DNA of 64,000 nt from NCBI GenBank assembly GCA_007748055.1, contig CP036279.1, positions 5,270,001-5,334,000 on the forward strand, in the 5' to 3' direction. Below the pieces are notes generated by a model that worked only from the letters and a program-made list of their open reading frames with translations, was not told the origin of the DNA and searched no databases. The translations under genes and the position numbers were made by a program. This stretch comes from Kolteria novifilia. GTDB lineage: Bacteria > Planctomycetota > Planctomycetia > Kolteriales > Kolteriaceae. Within the stretch, counting starts at the first letter, position 1. Each line of letters opens with the position of its first letter. Shown here piece by piece: positions 46,612-56,861 of the stretch.

Positions 46612-49043
<2,432 letters not shown>

Positions 49044-49062
49044 GTCTCTTTATTCGCTCGCG

Positions 49063-50613
49063 CTACGAACCCACGGTCTGCGTCTCCGAAGTGTGGGCAT
49101 GCACCCATCGCTTGGAGAACTTCTCGCAAGAGGCCTTCAGGGCCGTTTCGACCTCGTCGGTGATCTTCTTCTGGTTCTCAAGCAGTTTGCGTGCCTCGAC
49201 TTCTTCATCACGCATGAACTTGATGAACTCTTCTTCCCAACGGTGGACTTCGTTGCGATCAACGGTGTCGAGGTAGCCACGCGTACCGGCGAAGATGACC
49301 ATGACCTGATCAAAGATGTCGAGCGGCTGATACTGCGGCTGCTTGAGCAACTCGACCATGCGGTAGCCACGATCGAGTTGGCTCTGCGTCGCTTTGTCGA
49401 GGTCGGTACCCAATTGGGCGAACGCTTCGAGCGAGCGGAAGGCCGCCATGTCGAGTCGCAAACTACCGGAGACCTTCTTCATCGCCCCAATCTGGGCGTT
49501 GCCGCCGACGCGCGAAACCGAGATACCGACGTCGATCGCCGGACGAACACCGGCGAAGAAGAGGTCCGGCACCAGGTAGATCTGACCGTCGGTGATCGAG
49601 ATCACGTTGGTCGGGATGTACGCGGAGACCTCACCTTCGAGCGTTTCGACGATGGGAAGCGCGGTCATCGAACCGCCGCCGAGTTCGGCGGAGAGCTTCG
49701 CCGCCCGCTCAAGAAGGCGCGAGTGGCAATAGAAGATGTCACCCGGATAGGCTTCACGTCCCGGCGGACGACGCACGAGTAGCGACATTTGCCGGTAGGC
49801 GGCCGCCTGCTTCGAGAGGTCGTCATAGACACAGAGGGTATCCTGACCCTTTTCGTACATGAAGTACTCGGCCATCGCCGCCCCGGCGTAGGGAGCGAAG
49901 TACTGTAGTGGAGCGGGGTCGGACGATCCGGCGACAACCACGATCGTGTAGTCCATCGCGCCGTGGCTCTGAAGCACCTCGATCACCTGGGCGACCGAGG
50001 ACTCCTTCTGACCGACCGCGACGTAGACGCAGATGCAGTCCTTACCCTTTTGGTTGATGATCGTGTCAATCGCGATCGTCGTCTTGCCCGTTTTTCGGTC
50101 ACCAATGATCAACTCACGTTGACCGCGACCGATCGGCGTCATGGCGTCGATAGCCTTGATACCGGTTTGCAACGGGACCTTAACCGGTTGCCGTTCGGCG
50201 ACGCCGGGAGCGTTCGACTCCAGGGCGCGGCGATGCGGGGTCGAGATCGGCCCCTTGCCGTCGAGCGGCTCGCCGATCGCGTTGACGACGCGACCGACCA
50301 TCGCCTCGCCGACCGGGACTTCGAGGAGAGCTCCGAGAGCCTTGACCGTCATCCCTTCCCGAATGTGGGAGTCCTCACCGAGGACGATGATGCTCACGGA
50401 GTTCTCTTCGAGGTTGAAGCAAAGTCCGCGGGTCGCGTGCCCGTCGTCGAACTCGACCATCTCCCCGGCCATGGCGCTGTTGAGCCCAAAGACCCGAGCG
50501 ATGCCGTCACCGACTTCCATCACGGTGCCGACTTCGGCGACGTCGAGATGCGTTTTGTACTGCTCGATCTCCCGTTGGACGATCGAGGAGATCTCATCCG
50601 CCTTGAATCTCAT
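49063..50613 (-). CDS. atpA: ATP synthase F1 subunit alpha
   Basis: 516 aa. Noncatalytic nucleotide-binding subunit with P-loop GDRKTGKT (171-178) and the [29 protein letters not shown]-type region, of which DDLSKQA and [12 protein letters not shown] are clearest. The [11 protein letters not shown] motif is also exact. Its start overlaps the atpH end by 20 bp, so translation is coupled. Confidence 0.98.
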   Translation of the reverse strand: MRFKADEISSIVQREIEQYKTHLDVAEVGTVMEVGDGIARVFGLNSAMAGEMVEFDDGHATRGLCFNLEENSVSIIVLGEDSHIREGMTVKALGALLEVPVGEAMVGRVVNAIGEPLDGKGPISTPHRRALESNAPGVAERQPVKVPLQTGIKAIDAMTPIGRGQRELIIGDRKTGKTTIAIDTIINQKGKDCICVYVAVGQKESSVAQVIEVLQSHGAMDYTIVVVAGSSDPAPLQYFAPYAGAAMAEYFMYEKGQDTLCVYDDLSKQAAAYRQMSLLVRRPPGREAYPGDIFYCHSRLLERAAKLSAELGGGSMTALPIVETLEGEVSAYIPTNVISITDGQIYLVPDLFFAGVRPAIDVGISVSRVGGNAQIGAMKKVSGSLRLDMAAFRSLEAFAQLGTDLDKATQSQLDRGYRMVELLKQPQYQPLDIFDQVMVIFAGTRGYLDTVDRNEVHRWEEEFIKFMRDEEVEARKLLENQKKITDEVETALKASCEKFSKRWVHAHTSETQTVGS

Positions 50614-51190
50614 GTGCGTGTCTCGTCAGGATTCGTTCGCGTAACTCTTTCATGTTCGTGCGGACGGAACGGTCGTAGACCGTATCGCCGACGCGGAAGA
50701 CGAGCCCACCCAGAAGTTCGGGATCGACTTCCACCTTGAGATCGGGTTCAAAGCCGAACTTGGCCTGAACCATCTGCCTCAGCTCTTGCTCTTGATCGTC
50801 GTCGAGCGGGACCGCCGAGCGAACCTCGACCGGAACGCGCCCCTGACTTTCGTTCCACAACTCCTCCAGGCGAATCAAGATCGCCCGGACGATCCCCAAG
50901 CGATCATTCTCGTTGAGGGTGCGCAGAAAGTTGAGCAGCAGTGGACTGGCCTGCTCGGCGAAGACCTTTTCCACCAACTCCCAGCGTCGTTGACGACTGA
51001 TCGAGGTGGTTTGAAAAAAGATGTCGAGGTTGGGATGCTTGTCCAGGACGTCATGAACGAGGGATTGAAACTCCTCGTGGAAGTCCTGGGCGATGCCATC
51101 CTTGACCGCGAGTTCCCAGACCGCCTTGGCGTAGACCTTAGCGAGTTGCAACTCCTCGGGACTGGGCTGCTTGGAAGCGAAGTCGCTCAC
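50594..51190 (-). CDS. atpH: ATP synthase F1 subunit delta
   Basis: 198 aa from a GTG overlapping the upstream stop (GTGA). N-terminal helical bundle ([17 protein letters not shown]) and C-terminal domain with [15 protein letters not shown], then [21 protein letters not shown], typical of OSCP/delta, which ties the peripheral stalk to F1. It overlaps atpA by 20 bp. Confidence 0.95.
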   Translation of the reverse strand: MSDFASKQPSPEELQLAKVYAKAVWELAVKDGIAQDFHEEFQSLVHDVLDKHPNLDIFFQTTSISRQRRWELVEKVFAEQASPLLLNFLRTLNENDRLGIVRAILIRLEELWNESQGRVPVEVRSAVPLDDDQEQELRQMVQAKFGFEPDLKVEVDPELLGGLVFRVGDTVYDRSVRTNMKELRERILTRHAHEIQGG

Positions 51191-51714
51191 GCCACCCTCC
51201 CTTCGGACTGTCCAATGTCGGTGATCGCCTCGGCGATCAGACGCCGTTGGTCATCGTGAGAGAGCTTGGCTTGCAAGATCTTCTCCGCCGTCTCGGTTGC
51301 CAAGCTCGCGGTCGTTCCCCACAATTCGGCGATCGCGGCCTGCTCGGCCAAACGGATTTCCCGCTGCGAACGATTGCTCATCCGATCGGCTTCCGCTTGG
51401 GCACGTTCGAGGAACTCCTTGTGCATTTGTTCGGCGTCAAGCTGCGCTTCAGCGAGAAGTTCCGCCGCCTCGTCGCGGGCCAACGCCTGTCGACGTCGGA
51501 GTTCCGCCATGAGCCGCTTGGTTTCCGCCTCCGCCAATTCCGCTTGGTGGAGACTCGCCTCGGTTTGCGTTTGACGTCGCTTGAGAGCGTCGAGGATGGG
51601 ATTGACGGCCGTCGAGCCGAGCAGACAGGCGAGGATCACGAAGACGACACCTGACCACAGGGCCAAGTCGAGCGCCAGGAGGTAGTCGCCACCGCCGCTA
51701 CTTGCGAAGAGCAT
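51187..51714 (-). CDS. atpF: ATP synthase F0 subunit b' (second b-type stalk protein)
   Basis: 175 aa from ATG at 51714 overlapping the upstream b gene stop (TGATG); a TTG two codons... one codon earlier is also possible. One membrane helix at about 15-38 (LWSGVVFVILACLLGSTAV), then a long Glu/Ala/Arg-rich coiled coil (about 45-150). No signal peptide. The window has two b-like genes in tandem, which suggests a heterodimeric b/b' peripheral stalk as in cyanobacteria and alphaproteobacteria. Confidence 0.88.
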   Translation of the reverse strand: MLFASSGGGDYLLALDLALWSGVVFVILACLLGSTAVNPILDALKRRQTQTEASLHQAELAEAETKRLMAELRRRQALARDEAAELLAEAQLDAEQMHKEFLERAQAEADRMSNRSQREIRLAEQAAIAELWGTTASLATETAEKILQAKLSHDDQRRLIAEAITDIGQSEGRVA

Positions 51715-52448
51715 CAAGAGTCGCCCTCCCCGACCAAGTGCTGATACTCATCGGGATTGATGTCCTGACCGATCAGCTTCCCAGCCATTCCCGCGGCCAA
51801 TCGCGAGGCAGAATCCCGAATCTCGCCAAGGGCGGTCGTTTTCTGGGATTCGATCTCCTCGCGGGCCTCTTGCTGAGCCTTCTCGGTCGATGCCCGAGCT
51901 TCGGCGAGCAACGCATCGCTCTCGTGAGCCGCCTTTTCACGGGCTTGCTCCAAGAGCTCGCGTGCTTGCTCGTGCGCCTTTCCAAGTATGTCCTCTTGCT
52001 CGTCCAGCAACCGCTGCGCTTCGGCCCGGACCCGTTCCGCCGACGACGCCGCGTCGGCGATCTTTTGCTCGCGCTCGTTCATCGTGCGGAGCACCGGCTT
52101 CCAGACCAGTGGCCCCAGGATGAGGTTGAGCACGATGAAGATCAGCACCGTCCACACGAAGAGGTACGGGCTGGGATCGAGAAACTCCGTCATCTCCCCG
52201 AGCATGGGCAGATGGGGCTTGCCGTGCAACGTCCGCTGGTGTCCGGCCGAACCGTGGCCCTCGCCACTTTCCTCGGCAGCGCCGCCATGCTCGGCGGCAA
52301 CTCCCTCTTCGGGAGGGTGCTCCGTCTCCGCGGCCAGGGCGGGCGAGGCCCCGAACAGCAGGAGCGCCATCACGATCCCGCGGATCGAGAGTCGACCGAG
52401 CGACCCGCGGTTCGGCAAAGTGTCGGAAAGAAACATGTTGGCCACCAT
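51714..52448 (-). CDS. atpF: ATP synthase F0 subunit b with signal-like N-terminal extension
   Basis: 244 aa from ATG at 52448 (a TTG at 52466, 5 bp after the atpE stop, is in frame). A hydrophobic stretch (IRGIVMALLLFGASPALA) ending AA at about residue 40 looks like a cleavable signal. A ~50-residue His/Glu/Gly-rich segment follows, then the real membrane anchor (YLFVWTVLIFIVLNLILG) and a long coiled coil (about 120-220). A normal b subunit has only the anchor and coil. The extension would be periplasmic. Confidence 0.88.
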   Translation of the reverse strand: MVANMFLSDTLPNRGSLGRLSIRGIVMALLLFGASPALAAETEHPPEEGVAAEHGGAAEESGEGHGSAGHQRTLHGKPHLPMLGEMTEFLDPSPYLFVWTVLIFIVLNLILGPLVWKPVLRTMNEREQKIADAASSAERVRAEAQRLLDEQEDILGKAHEQARELLEQAREKAAHESDALLAEARASTEKAQQEAREEIESQKTTALGEIRDSASRLAAGMAGKLIGQDINPDEYQHLVGEGDS

Positions 52449-52470
52449 CGTGCCAGAACTACCCAACGCC

Positions 52471-52797
52471 TTAGGAGAGGGCGATCAAGATACAGACGAT
52501 CAAGGCGAAGAAGGTAACACCTTCGATCAGAGCCGCCGCGATGATCATCGCCGTCGAGATCTGCGCCGCCACTTCCGGCTGGCGCGCCATGCTCTCGACC
52601 GCGCGAGCGCCGATCGTCGAGATGCCGTAAGCGGCTCCCACGATCGTGAGGGCGGCACCGATGCCGGCACCGAACGCGGTGCTCTTGACCAAGCCGGCGA
52701 AGCCGCCTTCCTCAACTGATTCCTGGGCCATCGCGGGGGTAGCCATCGCCAAGACGACGACCGCGACAACGAGAAAGATTCCCCATGCTCTCGACAT
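52471..52797 (-). CDS. atpE: ATP synthase F0 subunit c with N-terminal signal
   Basis: 108 aa. A leader (about 1-24, ending ATPAMA before QES) precedes the two-helix hairpin: first helix about 40-66, polar loop ARQPE (71-75), second helix about 78-106 with the ion-carrying Glu92 in ALIEGVTFF. The residue after Glu is Gly and no Ser/Thr sodium ligand follows it, which fits proton rather than sodium coupling. AAGGAG 9 nt before the ATG is the best ribosome binding site of the operon, as expected for the most abundant subunit. Confidence 0.95.
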   Translation of the reverse strand: MSRAWGIFLVVAVVVLAMATPAMAQESVEEGGFAGLVKSTAFGAGIGAALTIVGAAYGISTIGARAVESMARQPEVAAQISTAMIIAAALIEGVTFFALIVCILIALS

Positions 52798-52905
52798 TCT
52801 GACCGCTCCTTAACGGACGTCCGATCGTCGACACTGACGACCGGGAAAAATTCTTTACCCTGAAGAAACCAACACTTCCCGACAAGAGTCCCTTCGACGC
52901 TCGGC

Positions 52906-53739
52906 TTAGTGGTGATGACTCACCGCGTCACCGATGAACAGACTCGACAGGAAGGTAAAGATGTACGCTTGAAGAAAAGCGACGAACAGTTCCAGCAAAC
53001 TGATCGCCACCGTACCCAACACCGACGCGGGCGTCACCAACAGATTCATCAGGCTCGCGCCCGTCATCTCGATGAACCCGAGAATCACGAACAACACGGT
53101 GTGCCCCGCCATCATGTTGACGAAGAGACGAAAGGCAAGCATGATCGGCTTGACGGTGTGACCAATGGCTTCGACCGGACCGAGGATAAAGTAGACCGGC
53201 CACGGCACTTTCGGGACGATTCCCGCCACGTAGCCGACCGGACCCTTGGCGATGATGCCACTGGTGTGAATGTAAATGAACGTGCACGCCGCCAAGCCGA
53301 AAGTACAGCCGAGCGCTCCGGTCGGGGAACCCATCCAAGGGATCATCCCGAAGAGATTCATGCCCAAGATAAAGAAGAAGAGGGACCAGAGGTAGGGAAC
53401 GTGCTTATCGGCGTCGTGCCCGATGGTGACCCGCGCGATATTGTCGCGAACGTACCCCATCATCGCTTCGATCAAGTTGGCGAGCCATCCCTTGGCATAG
53501 CCGTTGCGGCGAAGATTCCATCCCACCACGAACATGAGCAAGAGCATCAGACCGGCGACGACCAGTTCGATGAACATGAACTTGGTCAGACCGGGGAAGT
53601 AGAGATCGACATCGGGACCGCCGAAGACCTTCTCGGACGTCCACTCGTGGACGTTGAACGCGCTGTTTCCAGGAAAATGGAACTCATCGCTATCCAGCGA
53701 GTGTTCCATCGGATTTACCTGTGAGCCTTCACCGGCCAT
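52906..53739 (-). CDS. atpB: ATP synthase F0 subunit a
   Basis: 277 aa from ATG at 53739 (AAGGAA 5 nt upstream), which avoids overlap with the upstream gene. About five to six membrane helices. The essential arginine is Arg204 in FRLFVNMMAGH; ILGMNLFGMIPWMGSPTGAL is also typical. It forms the proton half-channels against the c ring. A 108-bp spacer separates it from atpE. Confidence 0.95.
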   Translation of the reverse strand: MAGEGSQVNPMEHSLDSDEFHFPGNSAFNVHEWTSEKVFGGPDVDLYFPGLTKFMFIELVVAGLMLLLMFVVGWNLRRNGYAKGWLANLIEAMMGYVRDNIARVTIGHDADKHVPYLWSLFFFILGMNLFGMIPWMGSPTGALGCTFGLAACTFIYIHTSGIIAKGPVGYVAGIVPKVPWPVYFILGPVEAIGHTVKPIMLAFRLFVNMMAGHTVLFVILGFIEMTGASLMNLLVTPASVLGTVAISLLELFVAFLQAYIFTFLSSLFIGDAVSHHH

Positions 53740-53753
53740 CGCAGTTCCTTCGG

Positions 53754-54188
53754 TTACCGCTCGTCCACTGTTGAGAGAGCCAACTGGCCCCGTGCGTCGC
53801 GGAAGAGATAGAGCATCCAAGCAACTTCCACGGCCAGAGTCAGCATATAAGTCACGACCAACCAGGCGACAAAACTAAGAGAACGAAACTCCTCGGGAGC
53901 GAGAAACAAGAGAAAGATCGTCGCCGACAGCGCGAAAACCATGCGAGCGAACATCGCTCCCAAGGAAGCCGCCATCTGCCACAGCGGACCTCGCGGCGCC
54001 GCGATGTAGGTCAGCACCATCGTCACAAGGAGCATCGGAAGGCAAACAAACACCGCGGCGAGCAAACGAACGAGTTCCGAGCCCCCACCCAGAACCCAGA
54101 CCACCAGCGCGATCACGCCTAGCGCTGGCAGCGCAAGGCTCCACCGCGTGAACGAACAATCGGTTGGCAGTCTTCCGTCAGGAATCAT
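53754..54188 (-). CDS. AtpI-like small membrane protein
   Basis: 144 aa with four predicted membrane helices (about 17-35, 40-62, 75-97 and 105-130). Its place between atpZ and atpB is the usual place of atpI, and size and topology agree, but no sequence signature was decisive. AtpI proteins assist c-ring assembly or ion supply. Its start overlaps the atpZ end by 11 bp. Confidence 0.65.
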   Translation of the reverse strand: MIPDGRLPTDCSFTRWSLALPALGVIALVVWVLGGGSELVRLLAAVFVCLPMLLVTMVLTYIAAPRGPLWQMAASLGAMFARMVFALSATIFLLFLAPEEFRSLSFVAWLVVTYMLTLAVEVAWMLYLFRDARGQLALSTVDER

Positions 54189-54396
54189 CCCGTTGTTGCT
54201 TTGGTGGTAGGTCTCCCTGGCGAGGAGAGACGGTGACGTTGCGAATCAAGTGATAGAGCGAGGCTGCGCCGCCAACGACACACCCTCCGACCAAGACCCA
54301 GGGACTCGTCCCGGCGACATGGTCGATCCAGAGCCCGAGCAAGATGTAGGCGACCAACTCGCCGGTGAACTGCGAGGCGTGGGCGAGGTAAGCCAT
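54178..54396 (-). CDS. atpZ: AtpZ-type ATP synthase accessory protein
   Basis: 72 aa, two membrane helices. LAHASQFTGELVAYILLGLW followed by IDHVAGTSPWVLVGG matches the AtpZ family (AtpZ/AtpI region, F0F1-ATPase accessory). The C-terminus is polar. The frame remains open upstream for about 25 codons with protein-like content (DGDNERAESVRKQGG) but has no ATG, GTG or TTG, so the ATG at 54396 is used although its ribosome site is weak. First gene of the ATP synthase operon. Confidence 0.75.
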   Translation of the reverse strand: MAYLAHASQFTGELVAYILLGLWIDHVAGTSPWVLVGGCVVGGAASLYHLIRNVTVSPRQGDLPPKQQRDDS

Positions 54397-54494
54397 GCCG
54401 CCTTGTTTGCGGACCGACTCGGCTCGCTCGTTATCCCCATCCGTTTTTCCGGCCGTGCCACCTCTCCGTCACTAGGCCCACGGAACCCATGGAC

Positions 54495-54523
54495 TTGCTA
54501 TGCCTCCCAGGAAGGGATGTCAA
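54495..54523 (-). promoter_or_regulatory. Candidate promoter of the ATP synthase operon
   Basis: On the minus strand TTGACA (54518-54523), 17-bp spacer, TAGCAA (54495-54500). The -35 is perfect, the -10 weak. Predicted transcript start is about 90 nt before atpZ. Confidence 0.45.
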
Positions 54524-54720
54524 ATGGGTCTTGTGAATTTTTTCTCAAACTCCGGAAGGGCCCGCAAACTCGACCACGCTCGCCGAGCTTGCCCAGAAGG
54601 TGGACACGCGAACACCTCTTGGCCGGTGGCAAGCTGAGATGTCGTGGCAAGGCGAAGGGATCGTGTCTATTCCCAATGCAACGCTGGCGACGAATGCAAG
54701 GCCGAAGTGACAATTTCGCG

Positions 54721-54750
54721 TTGACAGTTTGGACACCCAGTTGTTACTAT
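54721..54750 (+). promoter_or_regulatory. Candidate promoter of the DUF4912 gene
   Basis: TTGACA (54721-54726), 18-bp spacer, TACTAT (54745-54750; 4 of 6 to consensus). About 310 bp before the gene start, leaving a long leader. Confidence 0.45.
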
Positions 54751-55066
54751 TTCGAACAGTCTGGCGGTCACGAATCAAACTCCCTTCAAGAGGTTCCGCG
54801 ACCAACCTTCTTACGGTGAATGGATCATTCGCCGGTGGGTCGCCGCGACCAGTAGAAGAGACACATCAGGGCAACCGGACAGCATCCAACCCGTAATGTC
54901 ATGGATGTCAGGGTTGGGCCTCCACCTTTTTGATCTCAGTAACGGTCAAGGAAGACGTTCAGCAAGCTGCTGGTGACCTTCGAGCGCGCCGTGGGGTCGG
55001 TCGCTTGAGCACGAGCACCCATGTGTCGCCCTCCGAAACAGTTACATTGCCGGTCGGAGCCCCGCA

Positions 55067-56440
55067 ATGACCTATGATGAGCTCGAGAACAAATCCAAGG
55101 CTGAGCTCGTTGAGCTCGCCAAGACTCACGAGTTACATGGCATTCATAAACAAACGAAGAAGCAGCTTGTCGAGGCGCTAACCGCGGTTGTTAGCAAGTC
55201 GCGACGACGGTCGAACTCGGCTGCCTCTTCGTCGAAGCCGTCGACTCCATCGAAAGGCGCCCGGCCCGCCGCGGAGCGAGCGACCAACTCCTCGACGACC
55301 GACCTATCGGGTCGGACGAAGAAGGAGCTACTGTCACTCGCCCGTCAGCAAGGTCTCTCGGGAGCGAGCGCCATGTCGAAGGAAGAACTCGCCGAGAGCT
55401 TGGCGAAGCGGCAGCGAAAGTCGCCACCACCGGCCAAAAAGCCGGCCGCCGCGGCCAAGGAGCCCGGCAAACGGACGGCCAAACGTCGCAAGAAGTCAAG
55501 TGACGTCGTCACCGCGGCCGCCCGCCGGACCAACGGTGCCAGCACTTCCCTCGAGCAACAAGTCGGTCGCTCGAAATACTGTGCCGGCGTCCCGACCCGC
55601 GACTTGGCTCGCAACGCCCCCAAGGACATGCCCCAGGGATACGGCCGCGACCGCATCGTCGCGATGGTCCGCGATCCCTATTGGCTGCACGTCTACTGGG
55701 AACTGACCCGTCAGGCGGTCGCTCGCACCGAACGGGCCCTCGGCAAGGACTGGTACGGCGCCAAGCCGATCTTGCGACTGCTCGATGTCAGCAGTGAAGA
55801 CACCACCGGCACGGCCGAGCGACATGTTCGTGACATCGACATTCACGGCGGCGTGAGCAACTGGTACATCGACGTCCAAGATCCGCCCAATTCCTACCGG
55901 ATCGACATCGGCTACCTGACGCGCAACGGTCGATTCCTGGCCCTGGCGCGTTCGAACGTCGTCACGACACCCGAGGCCGCCGTCAGCGATGAGCTCGACG
56001 CGAATTGGTCCTCCGTTCAGGAGCACGCCGAACGCATCTACGCGATGTCGGGTGGTTACAACCCCGACTCCCAGAGTTCGGCCCTCAAGGATCTTTTCGA
56101 GGAGCGTCTCCGTCGTCCCATGAGTTCGGGCAGCTTGGTCAACTACAGCTCCGGGGCGTTGGCCTACGAGGAACGCGAGTCGTTCCAGTTCTCCATGGAC
56201 GCCGAGTTGATCGTCTACGGCCGCAGCGCTCACAACGCCAAGGTCACCCTGCAGGGCCAACCGATCCAGTTGCGGGAGGACGGTACCTTCACGCTGCGGT
56301 TCGCGCTGCCCGAAGGACGCCAGATCATCCCCGCGGTCGCCCAAACCGCCGACGGCGCCGAGGAACGGACGATCATTTTGGCCGTCGAACGCAACACCAA
56401 GGAACTCGAGCCGATGACCAACGACGGTCAAGACTTCTAG
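55067..56440 (+). CDS. DUF4912 protein with SAP/Rho-N-like N-terminus
   Basis: 457 aa. Two SAP/Rho-N-like motifs at the N-terminus (YDELENKSKAELVELAKTHE and SGRTKKELLSLARQQGL), separated by Ser/Pro-rich linkers and followed by a very basic stretch (about 118-150, KKPAAAAKEPGKRTAKRRKK), which suggests nucleic-acid binding. The DUF4912 domain is at about 185-290 (GRDRIVAMVRDPYWLHVYWEL, WYIDVQDPPNSYRIDIGYL). A beta-rich C-terminus ends at a TAG within CTAG. Function unknown; cytoplasmic from sequence. Confidence 0.85.
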   Translation: MTYDELENKSKAELVELAKTHELHGIHKQTKKQLVEALTAVVSKSRRRSNSAASSSKPSTPSKGARPAAERATNSSTTDLSGRTKKELLSLARQQGLSGASAMSKEELAESLAKRQRKSPPPAKKPAAAAKEPGKRTAKRRKKSSDVVTAAARRTNGASTSLEQQVGRSKYCAGVPTRDLARNAPKDMPQGYGRDRIVAMVRDPYWLHVYWELTRQAVARTERALGKDWYGAKPILRLLDVSSEDTTGTAERHVRDIDIHGGVSNWYIDVQDPPNSYRIDIGYLTRNGRFLALARSNVVTTPEAAVSDELDANWSSVQEHAERIYAMSGGYNPDSQSSALKDLFEERLRRPMSSGSLVNYSSGALAYEERESFQFSMDAELIVYGRSAHNAKVTLQGQPIQLREDGTFTLRFALPEGRQIIPAVAQTADGAEERTIILAVERNTKELEPMTNDGQDF

Positions 56441-56603
56441 CAGCCCGTTGATCGATTCGCTGCCGGCTGCGAACGGCTCTCTTGACCAATCTCGGCGTTG
56501 AAAAACCTCGACGAATCTACCGATTCGCCTGCGTTTTTCCTCCCTGATCTTGGCCAACATGGCTCGTTCTCGCCTTGGCCCGCTTGAATCAACGGACCAC
56601 TAG
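56437..56603. mobile_element. CTAG-flanked inverted-repeat element (type 2, long form)
   Basis: Inner 159 bp between CTAG at 56437-56440 (containing the DUF4912 gene stop) and CTAG at 56600-56603. Ends CAGCCCGTTGATC and TGGTCCGTTGATT (reverse strand). The interior has a CGAATCTACCGATTCG palindrome. The right CTAG is shared with the next element. Confidence 0.65.
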
Positions 56604-56765
56604 GCTTCGTCTCAAAAGTTGATCGTCGGCCCGAGGCACAGCGAGTTGGTGGGGGACGAGGAGGTCGAAACAGGCGAATCCGTTGGATTCGTCGATGCAG
56701 ACCGACAAAGTCCCGCGGCAACGTAGCCAGCCGAAGCCAGAGCCGACTTTTGAGACGGAGCCTAG
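56600..56765. mobile_element. CTAG-flanked inverted-repeat element (type 3)
   Basis: Inner 158 bp with terminal inverted repeats GCTTCGTCTCAAAAGT and GCTCCGTCTCAAAAGT (15 of 16), flanked by CTAG on both sides. The interior shares a CGACGAATC, ACGGATTCGCCTG segment (reverse strand) with the preceding element. IS5-group transposases are known to duplicate YTAR targets such as CTAG, so a non-autonomous IS5-type origin is plausible. Confidence 0.7.
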
Positions 56766-56795
56766 TGCTCGGTGGCGAAACCAAACGTTCGAACG

Positions 56796-56832
56796 CGCCC
56801 TCGGTGGTGAGCCGAGGGCGTTTCGCGTTTTT
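56796..56832 (+). terminator. Intrinsic terminator of the DUF4912 gene
   Basis: Perfect 9-bp stem CGCCCTCGG / CCGAGGGCG (7-nt loop) followed by TTTCGCGTTTTT on the plus strand. It is now about 355 bp after the stop because two elements lie between; without them it would be about 30 bp away. Confidence 0.75.
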
Positions 56833-56861
56833 GCCAGCGTTCCGACCCGCCTCCGCTGTCC

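Larger units (their letters stand above)
54397..55066. other. Divergent control region of the ATP synthase operon and DUF4912 gene
   Basis: 670 bp, lower in GC than its surroundings, with an A/T run (GAATTTTTTCTCAAA at about 54535). It holds candidate promoters on both strands. No tRNA, small gene or repeat-family member was recognised. Confidence 0.5.

Noticed and set aside
54397-54470. N-terminal extension of AtpZ
   Set aside because: The in-frame sequence looks protein-like but contains no ATG, GTG or TTG before an upstream stop.
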